Source of the DNA: Acanthacorydalis orientalis
Lineage: Eukaryota; Arthropoda; Insecta; Megaloptera; Corydalidae
Length of the DNA stretch: 64,000 nt
Assembly: GCA_034766995.1 (NCBI GenBank)
Contig: CM068313.1
Span: 22,349,012 to 22,413,011, forward strand
Direction of reading: 5' to 3'
The translations under genes were made by a program, and so were the position numbers. The notes beneath the pieces were generated by a model that was not told where the DNA came from, ran no database searches, and saw only the letters and a program-made list of their open reading frames with translations. Positions 41,150 through 53,297 of this stretch are shown here, piece by piece (position 1 is the stretch's first letter; the number at the start of each line of letters is the position of its first letter).

Positions 41150-41180
41150 CTTACCTCTGAGTAAAGAAAGGTACGATGTG
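41150..41180 (-). promoter_or_regulatory. candidate recursive splice site (minus strand)
   Basis: On the minus strand CGTACCTTTCTTTACTCAG is followed by AG and then GTAAGAATAA, with the donor GT at 41154-41153. The acceptor has a good pyrimidine tract and CAG. The donor follows after only two bases, giving AGAG-GTAAGA. It is on the same strand as the coding exon at 52474-52577 and 11.3 kb downstream of it. No second donor was found within about 60 bases, so it is less complete than the site at 11172. Confidence 0.35.
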
Positions 41181-41285
41181 TGTGGGTGTGCATTCATTTA
41201 TTTTGTATGTGAGTGTGTGTAATTGTATAAACAAATAATGGATGTGTGTATGTTGGGTATATAAAAACTAGTAGCAAATATAAGT

Positions 41286-41286
41286 A

Positions 41287-41352
<66 letters not shown>
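41286..41352. repeat. compound (GT)n-(TA)n microsatellite
   Basis: Five GT units run into about 58 bp of pure (TA)n. Confidence 0.95.
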
Positions 41353-41354
<2 letters not shown>

Positions 41355-42396
41355 TGAAGTAATATAAAAAACAATAACATGGTACAAGAACTATATGTGT
41401 AATTCAACAATTGTAAAATGTATAGTTGAAATTTCAAATAATTAAATCTTCTCTGTAAATTACTTCACTTATTTTATACATCATTTAGGCAAATATTTAC
41501 AAACGTTCGCATTTTGCAAGTATTTCTTATACAACTATACGATTACTCTTTTTTGTCAACTCAATATTCAAAATAATTAAACAATGTATAGGAGTCACCT
41601 TATTATTAGTTTTATAGAAAAGTAACTGATGAAAAACAATTTGGTCCTATAAAACAATAGGATATTTCACTGAAAACAATAGATTACATTAATCTGTGAT
41701 CGTAAAATGTTTTCGAACATTCTATTCAATTGAATTTCAAAAACACATGCAGGGTAGCTATCTTAATTACTTGGTCACGTATATGACTTCTTATTCATAC
41801 TCAACATAAAAACATTCAGTCTAAGACTATAGAAAATATCATTTCGAAAATGTACAACTATTTAATGTAAATTTGGAATTACTTTCTATTATTTTGCACT
41901 TTGAAGCTATTAAAAAAAAACTCCTGTTTTTTAAGTTTGGAAATATTTTTAAAAATATTTATTTTAAATAGATATGAACAAAAAAAAACATTCACAACAT
42001 TTTTATATTTTTCAGTAATTCCGAGTAAGTAAATTATTATTAATTGTAAAACCAAGAAAACAAGAACATATTAATTAAACACACAATATATTCTTTTATT
42101 GTACAAAAGAGTATTGTATTATTAAAACAAATTTATAATGAAACACTAAATGCTCTTTTACTACACGCTTTAAAATAAATATTTTCAATCATTCAATCTA
42201 AAGAAAATTACATTTATGAAATATAATGTTTGACCGGTTTGACACATAAAAATCCTGTTATTTAAAAATTATACAAAAGTAGGAACTAAATACCAAAGAA
42301 TTAAAGGAGCACATGCATGAGTATACTATTTTTTTTATAAAATTCATAATAAAGAGTTTATATTAATAAAAGTTCGACAAAAGTAACGTAACAAAT
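41353..42396. other. A+T-rich non-coding stretch with a plus-strand splice-like site
   Basis: TTTTTATATTTTTCAG (ending 42015), nine bases (TAATTCCGA) and GTAAGTAAA (from 42025) form a strong acceptor/donor pair on the plus strand, opposite to the coding exon. In T-rich DNA such pairs can arise by chance. Confidence 0.4.
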
Positions 42397-42403
42397 TATA
42401 TAT

Positions 42404-42492
<89 letters not shown>
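42397..42492. repeat. (TA)n microsatellite, about 95 bp
   Basis: One ACATG interruption near its left end; otherwise pure. Confidence 0.95.
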
Positions 42493-42493
<1 letters not shown>

Positions 42494-42996
42494 CCAATTG
42501 TTTGATTGTCTATCAATATCAGAATAAAAATAACATGTTAAAAGTAAATACTACTTTTTGCCAATATGTAAAATCATTTACCATTATATAGAGACATCTT
42601 ACAATAAATTTAATATTTAAATATTTTACTTTTAATTCATAAAATAGAAAAAAAATGCTTTTTAGAATGCATTATCATCGTGCTTGATTAAATACCGAAA
42701 CACATATTTATCATTTACTTACAATATAATACTGTGAAATATATAATATCGCAGAATATCTACACTCGATAAATATTCTTTATTAGGTAAATAAATAATT
42801 TGATACATAAAATAATAAACATTTATTTAAATATAAAACAATTATTTAGAACCCTGCTGTGACTGTGCGATATAATAAACTTATTTTAAAAGTTAATTTA
42901 AATTCCAATCGAAATAAAATTATAATTTTTGAAATATACTGAATATTTTCAATACCGTTTTAATACAAAGAAACCTTTTTTTCTATAGTTTCAGCG

Positions 42997-42997
<1 letters not shown>
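42493..42997. other. A+T-rich non-coding stretch
   Basis: Nothing recognisable. Confidence 0.55.

Positions 42998-43057
<60 letters not shown>
42998..43057. repeat. pure (TA)n microsatellite, about 60 bp
   Basis: Unbroken alternating AT, flanked right by CAATCCGTG. Confidence 0.95.
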
Positions 43058-43061
<4 letters not shown>

Positions 43062-43280
43062 CCGTGAAGTAAAACTGCAACCATTAAGTTACGATCAGAT
43101 TAATCAAAGAACGTGAGTTTCTAATAGCAATATGTACGTAAGAAAAGGATAAACGTTCAGTAGAGTAGCTTGGACGATTAATTTGAAGAGTACATCACCA
43201 GAGTAACCACAGAGCAGCAAAACAAGCGGGAGTAGTCCCTTAATGACGCGTTAATTAGGCGGTTTATAATTACATATATT
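43058..43280. other. moderately G+C-richer island with homeodomain-type sites
   Basis: GACGCGTTAATTAGGCGG (43243-43260) and TTTATAATTAC (43262-43272) are TAAT-core clusters set in a patch richer in G+C than its flanks. An enhancer is possible. TAAT cores are expected by chance in this composition. Confidence 0.25.
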
Positions 43281-44374
43281 AAGTGATGCCCCCGTCTCCT
43301 TTAATTCTTACTTTTATACTGCTATCACATTTCTGTGAATTGTAAATGATGGCAGTTAAGCATCGCGCTCTTTTCGCTGAGTTCTACATAAATTATAAAC
43401 TTGTTCTTCAGACTGAATTATGTTTGAATTTGTGATGAAACTGGATGAACAATTGATAAGGATGTTTAATAACATATTCATAAATAATAAAACTTAAGTA
43501 TTTTAATAAATTTAGAGTGAACTTTTTCATTCATAAAATAATAACTATTATTCTTTCTTCGTTGGTGATTAACACAAATCTAAATTCAACATGTTATTTA
43601 CATAGACCAAGAGTAAATCAGTAACGTTAAATCTCATTTCAAATAAACCATTTACATATTTTTTCTTTCATTATAAGTCTATTTGTCAGTAATTGAAATA
43701 TATTCTGTAAAATATCAAGAAGATAATAACAAACACAAACACTTAATTATTTAGAACAAGTGTCGACAGTTTACTTTCTCCATGAAAAAATTCAACAAAA
43801 ACTATTTGAACTCGTAACATGTTATTCTAATTATAAATAATTACCCTAACTTCATCCACACATTCGTCAAGTTAACAATTTTACACCCCTAATTGCAACA
43901 TCCGTTGTCAACATTAAATCTCCCTCGCTATACCATATCAAACGTAACACACATATATCTAAACTCACAGAAATTAAGAACAGCAACACATTCACTAAAT
44001 TCTATAAACTTGTGCACTTAATAATATATAATATGTTGATACGTACACTTCTTTAATTAATATTTTTTATAATTAATTAAAAAAGTATGTCAAGTATCAA
44101 TCTTTTCGGTAGCGATATCATTATCCTCACAGAACAAACAATTATCTGACGATGGGACATCTCTATCATGAAGCCGTTGCCATTTAGTCACCATTTTTTT
44201 TATTCTGAAATATTCCTTACTTACATTTAAAAATATAAAACAAAATATTTCTGACATGTGAAAAAAAGGAATTTGAAAAATGATTTCTTTAGCTGATATT
44301 ACATTTAGTAATTTCAGCCATTTGTTTTATTAAATTGTTTGAAATTTTATAAGATTTTTCATTCATACATACAT

Positions 44375-44405
<31 letters not shown>

Positions 44406-46032
44406 CTTAAATTTTTTTTTAGAAATGAATTGATACTACAAAAATTATAGTTTCTACAGCACTTTCGCTAACTAAAAGATAACTATACTAAAATAACCTA
44501 TTATAATTTTAAACAATAAACAATCATCCAACATTTTTTAAATCAAACATTTTTTTTTAATGTTTGAAAAACGAAAATTCATTCCTGAAAGCGAATTTAG
44601 ATACAATATTAAACACCACAATTGTATATTAAATTTACTTTTCATGAAAATAAGAAAAAAATTATAAAATATAATAATCAAACTAAAACTGAAAAAAATA
44701 AGATACCGAAATGATTATAGTTCCAGATTGTGACTGTGGTAAACATAGGATGAAGTCTTCTACAGCTCAATAATTAAGAAGAAACAAAATAAATGATTTA
44801 ATTATATATGTATGCCGTAAAAAATAAAACTACTTGTTCTATTACTGTTATCATTTGTACGTATTTCTAACGTACGTATCTTTATATATATATAAAAAAT
44901 CAAGAAAATAGTATTGCTACGATTCTAGATCTAGTTTCTAACTCCAATTAATTTAAAATGAGACTTTTCGAGCGAAATGATTATAAATAAAAACTAATAT
45001 TCGATTATCGCAAACATACAAAAACGCATAAACAAGACGTTATATAATTAATTAAACACACTAATTAGTTATAATTGACTTAGCGCCAAAGAAAATGCGT
45101 AAAATATATACAAAATAACATTCAAAATAAACACAAACAAATCTGAAATATTACACCAAAACAAAATTCTTTTTGTACAAGTTTCGCAATGAAATTGTGA
45201 ATATTTAACAATGTATAATTTCCATTCGATTGGAATATACGTTTTAAGATTAAATTTGAAGATTTAAATTTACGTTTAATTTATTAAAACGTAAAGTTGT
45301 ATAAAAAAAACTTTATATCTTAGTGGAAGTAATTATTTAAAAAAATACTCTATCGGAAATAGTGAAGAACAATTACTTCTACTAAGTAATTAAATGAAAG
45401 TTTAAAAGGTTTTTTTTATAATATATTTCAATAATAAAAAAACCTTAAAACAGATATATACATATATGTTATGAATGACTAATGAAGTATATCAAATTTC
45501 ACTCTGCTCATGTAATTTAGGGAAAGCAGAACCCTGTACAATGTAACTGATTGATATATTTTGAATAAATTCACTTATTTATTTGAAACACGGATTTTAT
45601 TTTTTTACTCTTGATAAACTATACAAGAATTCAGCGCATGCACCTCTTTCACTTGTAAACATGTATTAGAAAAAAAGCTACAGAGGGATATATTCTAAAG
45701 AACAAAAATCTTCACCGAACCGCCTTAGCTATGTTAAATATTTGACATGTTTGGATCAGGTTATTGGACACTTGTGAACATTATTTACAAAAGTCGGCTG
45801 TATATAGAAATGTACCAGTCATAATACTAACACAATTTTCTTTTTTTTTGTATAATATGCTGTTTTTTACAGTAGTATATACAATATTGTATATTCATTC
45901 AGGTTAATTTTTTAAATATCCTGAATGACAAATAATAATTTCGAAAAATAATTCAATATAATGTTGTATTGATTTTAATTGGATTTAAAAACATTATCAA
46001 AATAATGACAGTGTACAATATATGTATGTATG

Positions 46033-46063
<31 letters not shown>

Positions 46064-46279
46064 ATTAAAATAAATTTAAGTATCTTCAACAAACTTCTGT
46101 AATAAAAATTTCAATTTTCATAATGTAACAATAATATTTATAAATTAATCTTTTTAATTAGCCAGGTTTCATGGATTAAAAAATTAAAATTAATCAAAGC
46201 ATTTCAACATTTAATTCGTGATTTGATTGAAACTGTGCGAGTTTTTTTATTTAATGTACCTCAATCCACATACACGCAC
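43281..46279. other. A+T-rich non-coding stretch
   Basis: (TA)n or mixed TACA/TA tracts lie at 44364-44405 and 46021-46064. No gene, SINE or transposon motif was recognised. Confidence 0.55.
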
Positions 46280-46291
46280 CTCTCTCTCTCT

Positions 46292-46362
<71 letters not shown>
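46280..46362. repeat. compound (TC)n-(TA)n microsatellite, copy 2
   Basis: About seven TC units pass through TT into about 68 bp of (TA)n. Confidence 0.95.
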
Positions 46363-46363
<1 letters not shown>

Positions 46364-46568
46364 TTTTAAAAATAATTATAAGATATAATTATGAAGAAAT
46401 AATTGAAATATAAACGGTTTTTAAGATTCCAATAACTATGTATATCCTTAATATGCGAATATTTATTTAAAACTAATGGTTATTCATTTTTATACATAAT
46501 TCTAATGAAATTATAGCTCATTTATGAAAGAAATATTAAAATGATTTGATGAAATTGCGTTAACATTG

Positions 46569-46570
<2 letters not shown>

Positions 46571-46629
<59 letters not shown>
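46571..46629. repeat. pure (TA)n microsatellite, about 58 bp
   Basis: Unbroken alternating AT. The sequence between it and the 46280 tract (46363-46570) shows nothing recognisable. Confidence 0.95.
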
Positions 46630-46633
<4 letters not shown>

Positions 46634-46848
46634 AACGTATAGTGACAACAAAACTTGATAAGTAAAAAAAATATCTTAAAAGTAAAAAAATCTAAAAAAT
46701 AAACTACTTATTTTCGAATGTCCTAAATGTAAATACAACACGTCTCTACATGCATACATATACACATACTGTAGACAGACGTTTTCAAACAAAAATTCCA
46801 CAGCTCCAATATTTGTACAGTACCTGTGCACCCGCATATTTCATGGGC

Positions 46849-46890
46849 ATTATATAAAGTCTATTGTAAACTTGTTCAGTTCGTTCTGCA
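46849..46890 (+). promoter_or_regulatory. arthropod-type core promoter candidate (TATA plus TCAGT initiator)
   Basis: TATATAAAG (46851-46859) is followed by TTCAGTTCGTTC, in which TCAGTT (46876-46881) matches the arthropod initiator. The putative +1 A is at 46878, 27 bases after the first T of the TATA motif, a plausible spacing. No downstream promoter element is obvious. The region to about 47010 is G+C-richer than its surroundings. It contains a 33-codon ATG frame (46951-47052) without recognisable homology, which I do not call as a gene. Confidence 0.38.
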
Positions 46891-47111
46891 GGATACCAAC
46901 CCAGCCAAACCGGGGTCAACCTCTAGCACAAAAGATTTATTTACTATAGAATGAATACCTATCACTGGAGGAGGCTTTTCGTCCGTTTATTTAGACGTGC
47001 ATCTAGTCATGAAAAGCCAATGAGTTTATGGATACATCTTTACAAATCATGAAAAAAGGACACAGTAAATAACACCTGCAAATTACAATTGAATGATTGA
47101 GATAAAAGTAA

Positions 47112-47113
<2 letters not shown>

Positions 47114-47190
<77 letters not shown>
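47114..47190. repeat. pure (TA)n microsatellite, about 76 bp
   Basis: Alternating AT between ACC and CACAGC. Confidence 0.95.
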
Positions 47191-47194
<4 letters not shown>

Positions 47195-48300
47195 CACACT
47201 TAACATACGAGAGCACAAAAATTCCTGTATAGAGTAAAATACAATGTATTGTTCAATTATTTGTTGATGTTATGGATTAATCAATTTTCTACAAATCAAC
47301 TGTAAACGTTGTCTGAAATTGTTACAACAAAATTTAGGTTTCTTTCCTTATAATAAGAAATTCCTTTAAATGTTTTTTTTTGAATTTAGTTTAATACACT
47401 ACAGTACATTTTCGTACAATTACAACACTAATATTGCATATCTGTAATAGAAAAATACACTCAAATACAATAGAATAAATAAAAAATCCATTATAAAATA
47501 CAATTTTAGTGTAGTGGTCAATTTAAAATTTATATTTAATATAATTTAACATAAACAATAAAAATTTGAAAGTTACGTTCTGATTAATAATTTTCAATTC
47601 TTTTATCAAGATTAGCAACAAACAATTTAGTTTTTTACGTCGATATAACATTTTATTTTTTTTATAAAAATCCGTACTTACAAAAATTTATAAACACTGA
47701 CTAAATAGTTTGGAATATTTTTATGTGACCTCCAATTTTATCATACAGAAGAATTATTTTAAACGTAAACGTTGTTGTAGTTTCAATATAATATACTCCA
47801 GAAAATTATGTATTTATTACGAGTGAAATAAATATGAAAAAAAATACAAAAATAAACCCAATACAGTCAAATCTTTCAAAATTGTAGATTTTCTTAACAA
47901 GCAACATGTATATGTTTAAAAGCTTTAAATAAAACAATATAAGGAAATAAAATTATTTTTAGTTAATAAAATACATAAGATTTTATGAACAATAAATTGT
48001 ATAAATCTACAATACATACATACATACATATACATATATATATATATATTCTCACACACAAATATAAAACCTTATAAAATACATATTTTTGTTACATATT
48101 TTAAAGGCAATCAACTCAAATTTTCCCTTGCTACAAACAAATAAAAACCTACATAAGCAATTCACATGAATTAAAAAATAAATAAAACAAATTTTCACAT
48201 TCAGTATGTTTCGCATTAGTTATGAAAAAAAGACTAAATATGTAAAAGAAGTTATTACTTTTAATTAACACACCAACACATGATTTATACCTTACAAATG

Positions 48301-48339
<39 letters not shown>

Positions 48340-48404
48340 CACAGTCAGAAATACAACCATCATAGTACCTTCCATGGAATAGAATCACAAACAGCAACAA
48401 TATT
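47191..48404. other. A+T-rich non-coding stretch
   Basis: (TACA)n-(TA)n lies at 48011-48050 and (TA)n at 48303-48337. Nothing else is seen. Confidence 0.55.
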
Positions 48405-48480
48405 TCCATACCCGTGCATTGAACTCACGCCTGTCATCGTCATACATATAAGATGAACCCTGACCTCAACTCTCTATTAT
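48405..48480 (-). mobile_element. possible tRNA-derived SINE head (minus strand)
   Basis: On the minus strand GAGAGTTGAGGTCAGGGTTC (near 48473-48454) is followed by GTGAGTTCAATGCACGG (48428-48412). The second resembles a B box with two changes. It is weaker than the heads at 59.8 and 63.2 kb. Confidence 0.28.
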
Positions 48481-48559
48481 ACATCTTCGTTGCACCCGTG
48501 CACAACAATTTATACACGGAAAGTTCTATCATTTTGCCAAACGCACGTCCGTATAGTGC

Positions 48560-48753
<194 letters not shown>

Positions 48754-48780
48754 TTTGTATTTATAATATGTATGTATACA

Positions 48781-48880
48781 ATAGTGAATTTGCTTACAAT
48801 GATTTCTCTTGTCATATATTCAAACATACTGTCATCTGTGTTCGTGCATATTATTATAATAAAATGATATACAGGTAAGT
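48781..48880 (+). other. possible plus-strand exon end with perfect donor
   Basis: ATACAG-GTAAGTATA (donor GT at 48875) matches the 5' splice consensus at all core positions. The preceding 90 bases are open in one frame (ends YYYNKMIY) but have no good pyrimidine tract or family motif. Probably chance. Confidence 0.15.
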
Positions 48881-50901
48881 ATAAAATATACCATGTGAGT
48901 TACACATTTTTGTATTGGGAGTGGTTCAATATAGTGAGATTTAACTGATCAAAATTGTCACAATCTTTTTTTATATTAATTTATACAATTATCATCAAAG
49001 TCGAAAAAATTTCATAAATATTAAAAAACAGTTTTATACCTATCGTCCATAAATAAAAAAAACTGTTTTATTAACTTAATAAAGAACACGTATTAATGAA
49101 AATGACTATCATAAATGAAATGCATCAACTATTTGAAAAATATAAGCGAAATTCTAACGTACTAACTGAAAACATGACAAAAAATTCCATATACTAATTC
49201 AAAACAGAACAATGAGACGAAGTTATATTCTTTCGTTTATGCTACATAATGTTATCGATCTTTTCCTCTATAACTGATACAGATTGTTTTTTGTAATGCA
49301 GTTCTATCCTGCTATATTTTAGATTTGTAGATAGCAGCATCCGAGTTTTAAATCCAATTCGTATTCAACATATATGTAACACTTGTTCCATTACTAGTGA
49401 TATATAGTATTTACGCACTACGGTATACAAAATCTCATGAACATCCATAATATATCCATCGTATTCATCAAGTACTGCACATGAAATAAAGATATTTCAT
49501 TGATAATAGCACTTCTACGGCATATTTTTCCTACTACATTGCCGCATCATCACCCTCAATTGTCTCGTCACTTTAGATCTTCTCCGAATGAATATGCTAG
49601 ATGCTTTTAACAAACGTACGATTGCAACAGTTTATGTGGGAAGTAGAAATGTCTGCATAATGCGATGCTTTTTCTCAATATACACTCCTTTACTAGAACT
49701 ATAATCATTCAGTCCTTTTGTACATCACTGTGCGATATATCATATCATGATGTGTTTCGTTGATGTTCCTTTACAAAATGTGCATAAAAATGTGAATGTC
49801 GATTTTTGTTGTGCACCTAAACTAATGGTCTGTAAAATGCAACGTATTCATTCTCTAAAACTATGAAACATGAACAGTGATTGCGATGTCATGCTTATAT
49901 ATATATATTGTGTGTACGAATCTGTTAATTTCAGCATTCACAGTATTTAAAATTACTTACATATAGAAAAATGTAAAAAAATAAGACCAAGTTGAAAAAA
50001 TAAAAACAATACATAATTTTAAAATGAACTTATGCAGAGAAACAAAGTTGACAATTACACTGATGAAATGGCATTAAAAAACTGAGTGTTGAATGCACAC
50101 ATTTACAAAAAGTCACATTTTTTTCCGAAATCCCGAATAAAAATCATCGAGGAAAATATTTCATTTCATCAATTACATTTTAATCATACTTAAAACATAA
50201 AAAATGGTGGATTACACAAAAGATAAAATCATAAAATATGCAAATAATTGATATAGAAAGAACATTTATCAGGAGGGATGGGAGAATAGGGTATACAAAA
50301 AATTATATACAACCGGACTGTATATCGTCAACTCTGTTCCCTGTTTTCTGTGAAGTGTATAATTGCTGAGACCGTTTTAGTCGAAGACAATGCCGGTACT
50401 TTTAGTGTAATGATGTTTCTCCCCGTCAATGCTACATAGGTGGAGGTAGAGTCACAATAGTCAGTTGGTGGTGGTCATGCAGTATCTTTTACAAAAATAT
50501 TAAGTGTACATTTAAAATGAGATGTACAATGAAATACAAATAGATTTAGTCTCATTCTACCTCATCGTTTACATACACACGCAATACAATGAAACAATTT
50601 ATTGAAAAAATCATAAATAAAAATTTGCAAAACGGTAACAAATTACAATATTGTTTAAGAAAACCTGGGGGTTAGCAAGCAACAACCAAACAGATTCTAA
50701 CAGGATAATTTTTAATCTATTAACGAAAAATAAACGTTACAATATCTAAAAAAAATACTATATATTATTAAGAAAGTAAATAAATAAATTATACATACAT
50801 ACAAAACGTACATATCATGTGTGTATATATATATATATATATATACAAATATATATAATCCATAGATAGACAGACAGACAGTCACGCACACACACAAATA
50901 C

Positions 50902-50904
<3 letters not shown>
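48881..50904. other. A+T-rich non-coding stretch
   Basis: A short (TA)n lies near 50822. The segments 49500-49720 and 50310-50480 are somewhat G+C-richer but show no motif I recognise. Confidence 0.5.

Positions 50905-50954
<50 letters not shown>
50905..50954. repeat. (TA)n microsatellite after a (CA)n and CAGA run
   Basis: CAGACAGACAGTCACGCACA (50871-50890) precedes about 48 bp of (TA)n. Confidence 0.93.
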
Positions 50955-50959
<5 letters not shown>

Positions 50960-52104
50960 TATCATTCTGTAACGATTCTGAACGAAATGAAAAATCTTGC
51001 AGACATCAACACTGTCGACTGTGCGCGGCTTTGCGTGACCAAAACATTGACCGAGACTTCGTCACTTTTACTACAGTTTATTTTAACAATCCATCCGACA
51101 CGCGGATAACAACACGCTCAGGAGTTAATTCCAGTTGCTATAAATTTATAATTATCGTACATCAACAATATACAATGCACACACCCATTTTCTACACACA
51201 AATACCTCCGCATGTACGTATATACATACATGCATACATATAATTTTCTAAAAGTCAACATTCATAAACTTTCAACAATTTTGCAAAAAATATTTACTAA
51301 CTTTGGTTAAACAGCTGGTATTTAAGTCATGTAAAATATTTAACACATAATCTGAATAATAAAAATATAATTTTGTCTACATCAAAAATTAGAAATACAC
51401 ATATAATTCCTTTTTTACCGAATAAAACATTCATTACTTTAATACCAGAAAATACAGAGTTGAAAAAAAAACAGTTTAAAATAAATTATTGGATTAAATA
51501 ATGTTAAATGCACATTCAAATAAAAACTTAATTAACAGGCTAAGTGTTAAAGAATATATAACATTTTAAAAATATCATAAATCTAAAAAAATCATAACGT
51601 GCGGATCCGATAAAAAAAAATTAAACTCCGCTCAATTTATCCGTAAATATAGGGTTAGTAACCCCTAGTTTGCTTCGAAATGCATCAAACTGATCAAAAA
51701 ACTTATGATTGTTACCCAATACAATTAGCTCAATAACTTTAATAATTTCTTTTTTATATAGATTTCCTTATGCGCAACATTTTAAGGTGCGTTTTTAATA
51801 TACTGTAGTAGTTACGAACGCATAAAATAAACACCGTTTAATATACCAGACATAACAATGAAAGCTCACTATAAATCATCTTCTTTCCGACTTTCAGCCC
51901 ATTAGCGTGAATTCAATGTGTTTACGATCCGATACTAACTTAACTGTGTAAATCATATTTATTGTCGACTGATTTATTCATTGCTATGATCAGAGGTATT
52001 TATTTAAAATTATTTAAGTTTATTTTAATAATTACTTACTGATACTTATGTAAAAATATTTATAACGAGTATATTTTAAATGTATTTTGATTTAACTTTT
52101 CTCC

Positions 52105-52106
<2 letters not shown>
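50955..52106. other. A+T-rich non-coding stretch
   Basis: A G+C-richer patch (50990-51230) gives a 70-codon frame without a motif. Nothing else is recognised. Confidence 0.5.

Positions 52107-52175
<69 letters not shown>
52107..52175. repeat. pure (TA)n microsatellite, about 68 bp
   Basis: It lies about 300 bases downstream (minus-strand sense) of the coding exon. Confidence 0.95.
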
Positions 52176-52177
<2 letters not shown>

Positions 52178-52350
52178 TTGAAATACATAAATATACATAT
52201 ATCAATTACGTCATACGACATACATGTCATAAAATGGAATATAAAGTAATTTTAAATATAATAATAAACAAAAAGTGAAAAGGATATTCATAATTTATTC
52301 AATTCATATATCTTAAAAAAATAATTTGACTAAAAAAGTATAAATGATCG

Positions 52351-52405
52351 TACAAGCATCGAACTCAAAGAATCGAAGCGCTTAACAATGAATTATTAGC
52401 CGTAC
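52351..52405 (-). mobile_element. possible tRNA-derived SINE head (minus strand)
   Basis: On the minus strand TAATAATTCATTGTTAAGCG resembles a worn A-box/D-arm, followed by CTTCGATT and GAGTTCGATGC as a B box. About 15 bases of the expected spacing are missing. It lies about 70 bases inside the intron after the coding exon. Confidence 0.33.
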
Positions 52406-52473
52406 TTTACTGATTATGTAGGCTGCTGACGTATCTAATTATTAAAATCAGATATTTTTAATTTTTCACTTAC

Positions 52474-52577
52474 CATTGAAACAGGTATAGGTCCAGCAGC
52501 TCCATTCGCATAACCATATGGCGATACCAAATACCCCATGTTGAATGATGACGTATGCGGCGTTGGTTCCACTTTAC
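52474..52577 (-). CDS. single internal coding exon of an unidentified minus-strand gene
   Basis: On the minus strand CTTTTAATTTTAG precedes a 104-nt segment that is near 50% G+C, far above its surroundings, and GTAAGTGAAA follows it. Both splice sites are good. After two bases that complete a codon from the previous exon (so the upstream intron splits a codon after its first base), 34 codons run without a stop and end on a complete ATG codon (downstream intron phase 0). They include [19 protein letters not shown] followed by PIPVSM. The Gly/Pro/Ser/Tyr-rich composition is typical of disordered linkers in transcription factors and RNA-binding proteins, which is an inference. I do not recognise the gene. 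One other frame is also open over the segment (starts [12 protein letters not shown]) but looks less protein-like. No neighbouring coding exon is visible in the window, so flanking introns would be at least 52 kb and, unless 58737-58868 is real, at least 11 kb. Confidence 0.62.
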
Positions 52578-52639
52578 CTAAAATTAAAAGGAATTATTTT
52601 GTTTTATATTTATTTTATACGCACACACACATGCATGCG

Positions 52640-52662
52640 TATATATATATATATATATATAT
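52640..52662. repeat. short (TA)n microsatellite beside the exon
   Basis: Pure (TA)n after CACACACATGCATGCG, in the intron just upstream of the exon. Confidence 0.9.
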
Positions 52663-52929
52663 GTATAGCTTCCAATATACAATTTATTACTATATCATTA
52701 TTGTTAAAAAACTATTTTCTGTAAGAGCAATATATAACACATTTATATATGGTTTTCCACTGGAAATAAAAATGGACCATCGAATTCATGTTAATTTATT
52801 TCATTTATTACATAACATAATGGTTATTGACATAAGTAAAATACTGAGTACGTGGGCAGTTTAAAGAGTAACTTTGGTTAGTGTACTCGCTGATAGAGAG
52901 GGGGACAGCTATACATGTTCCACTCGGTT

Positions 52930-53160
52930 AAAAATGTGATAACGTTTAGTTTTTGGGGTGTGAAGGGTATTCTTGGACCTTCATCTGTTCCCGAAACACA
53001 AAATATTCCTCACTGGAAAGCGATTTAGGTCAAATGAAGAAGTGATACAGGCCGCAAACGGCTTTTTTAAGAACCTTGAAAAACCCCATTTCCGAAAGAG
53101 AATCGCAAAGATGGAGAAAGTGCGTTGAGCTTCAGGGGATTATGTCAAAAAATAAAGTTA
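52930..53160 (+). pseudogene. 3' fragment of a fourth mariner transposon, internally deleted
   Basis: NVITFSFWGVKGIL (52933-52974) corresponds to the mariner beta-strand segment before the second catalytic Asp. It is followed directly by DLHLFPKHKIFLTGKRFRSN (52976-53035) and EEVIQAANGFFKNLEKPHF, the end of the transposase. About 70 codons, including the second catalytic Asp, are missing between the two. RWRKCVELQG (in the next frame) and DYVKK (third frame) complete the C-terminus after two frameshifts. The sequence differs from the other three copies in the window. The terminal inverted repeat was not identified. Confidence 0.8.
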
Positions 53161-53225
53161 ACTTTGAAACAATTGAGGCTATTATTATTATCTTAAATAT
53201 TGAATCAAGTTATTCTTTAATCCCT

Positions 53226-53235
<10 letters not shown>

Positions 53236-53290
<55 letters not shown>
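53236..53290. repeat. pure (TA)n microsatellite
   Basis: It lies close behind the mariner fragment; the intervening 53161-53235 may hold the eroded end of the element. Confidence 0.93.

Positions 53291-53297
<7 letters not shown>

Noticed and set aside
52538..52864. Plus-strand 108-codon frame across the exon
   Set aside because: It runs antisense through the spliced minus-strand exon and then through a (TA)n tract; it has no motif.
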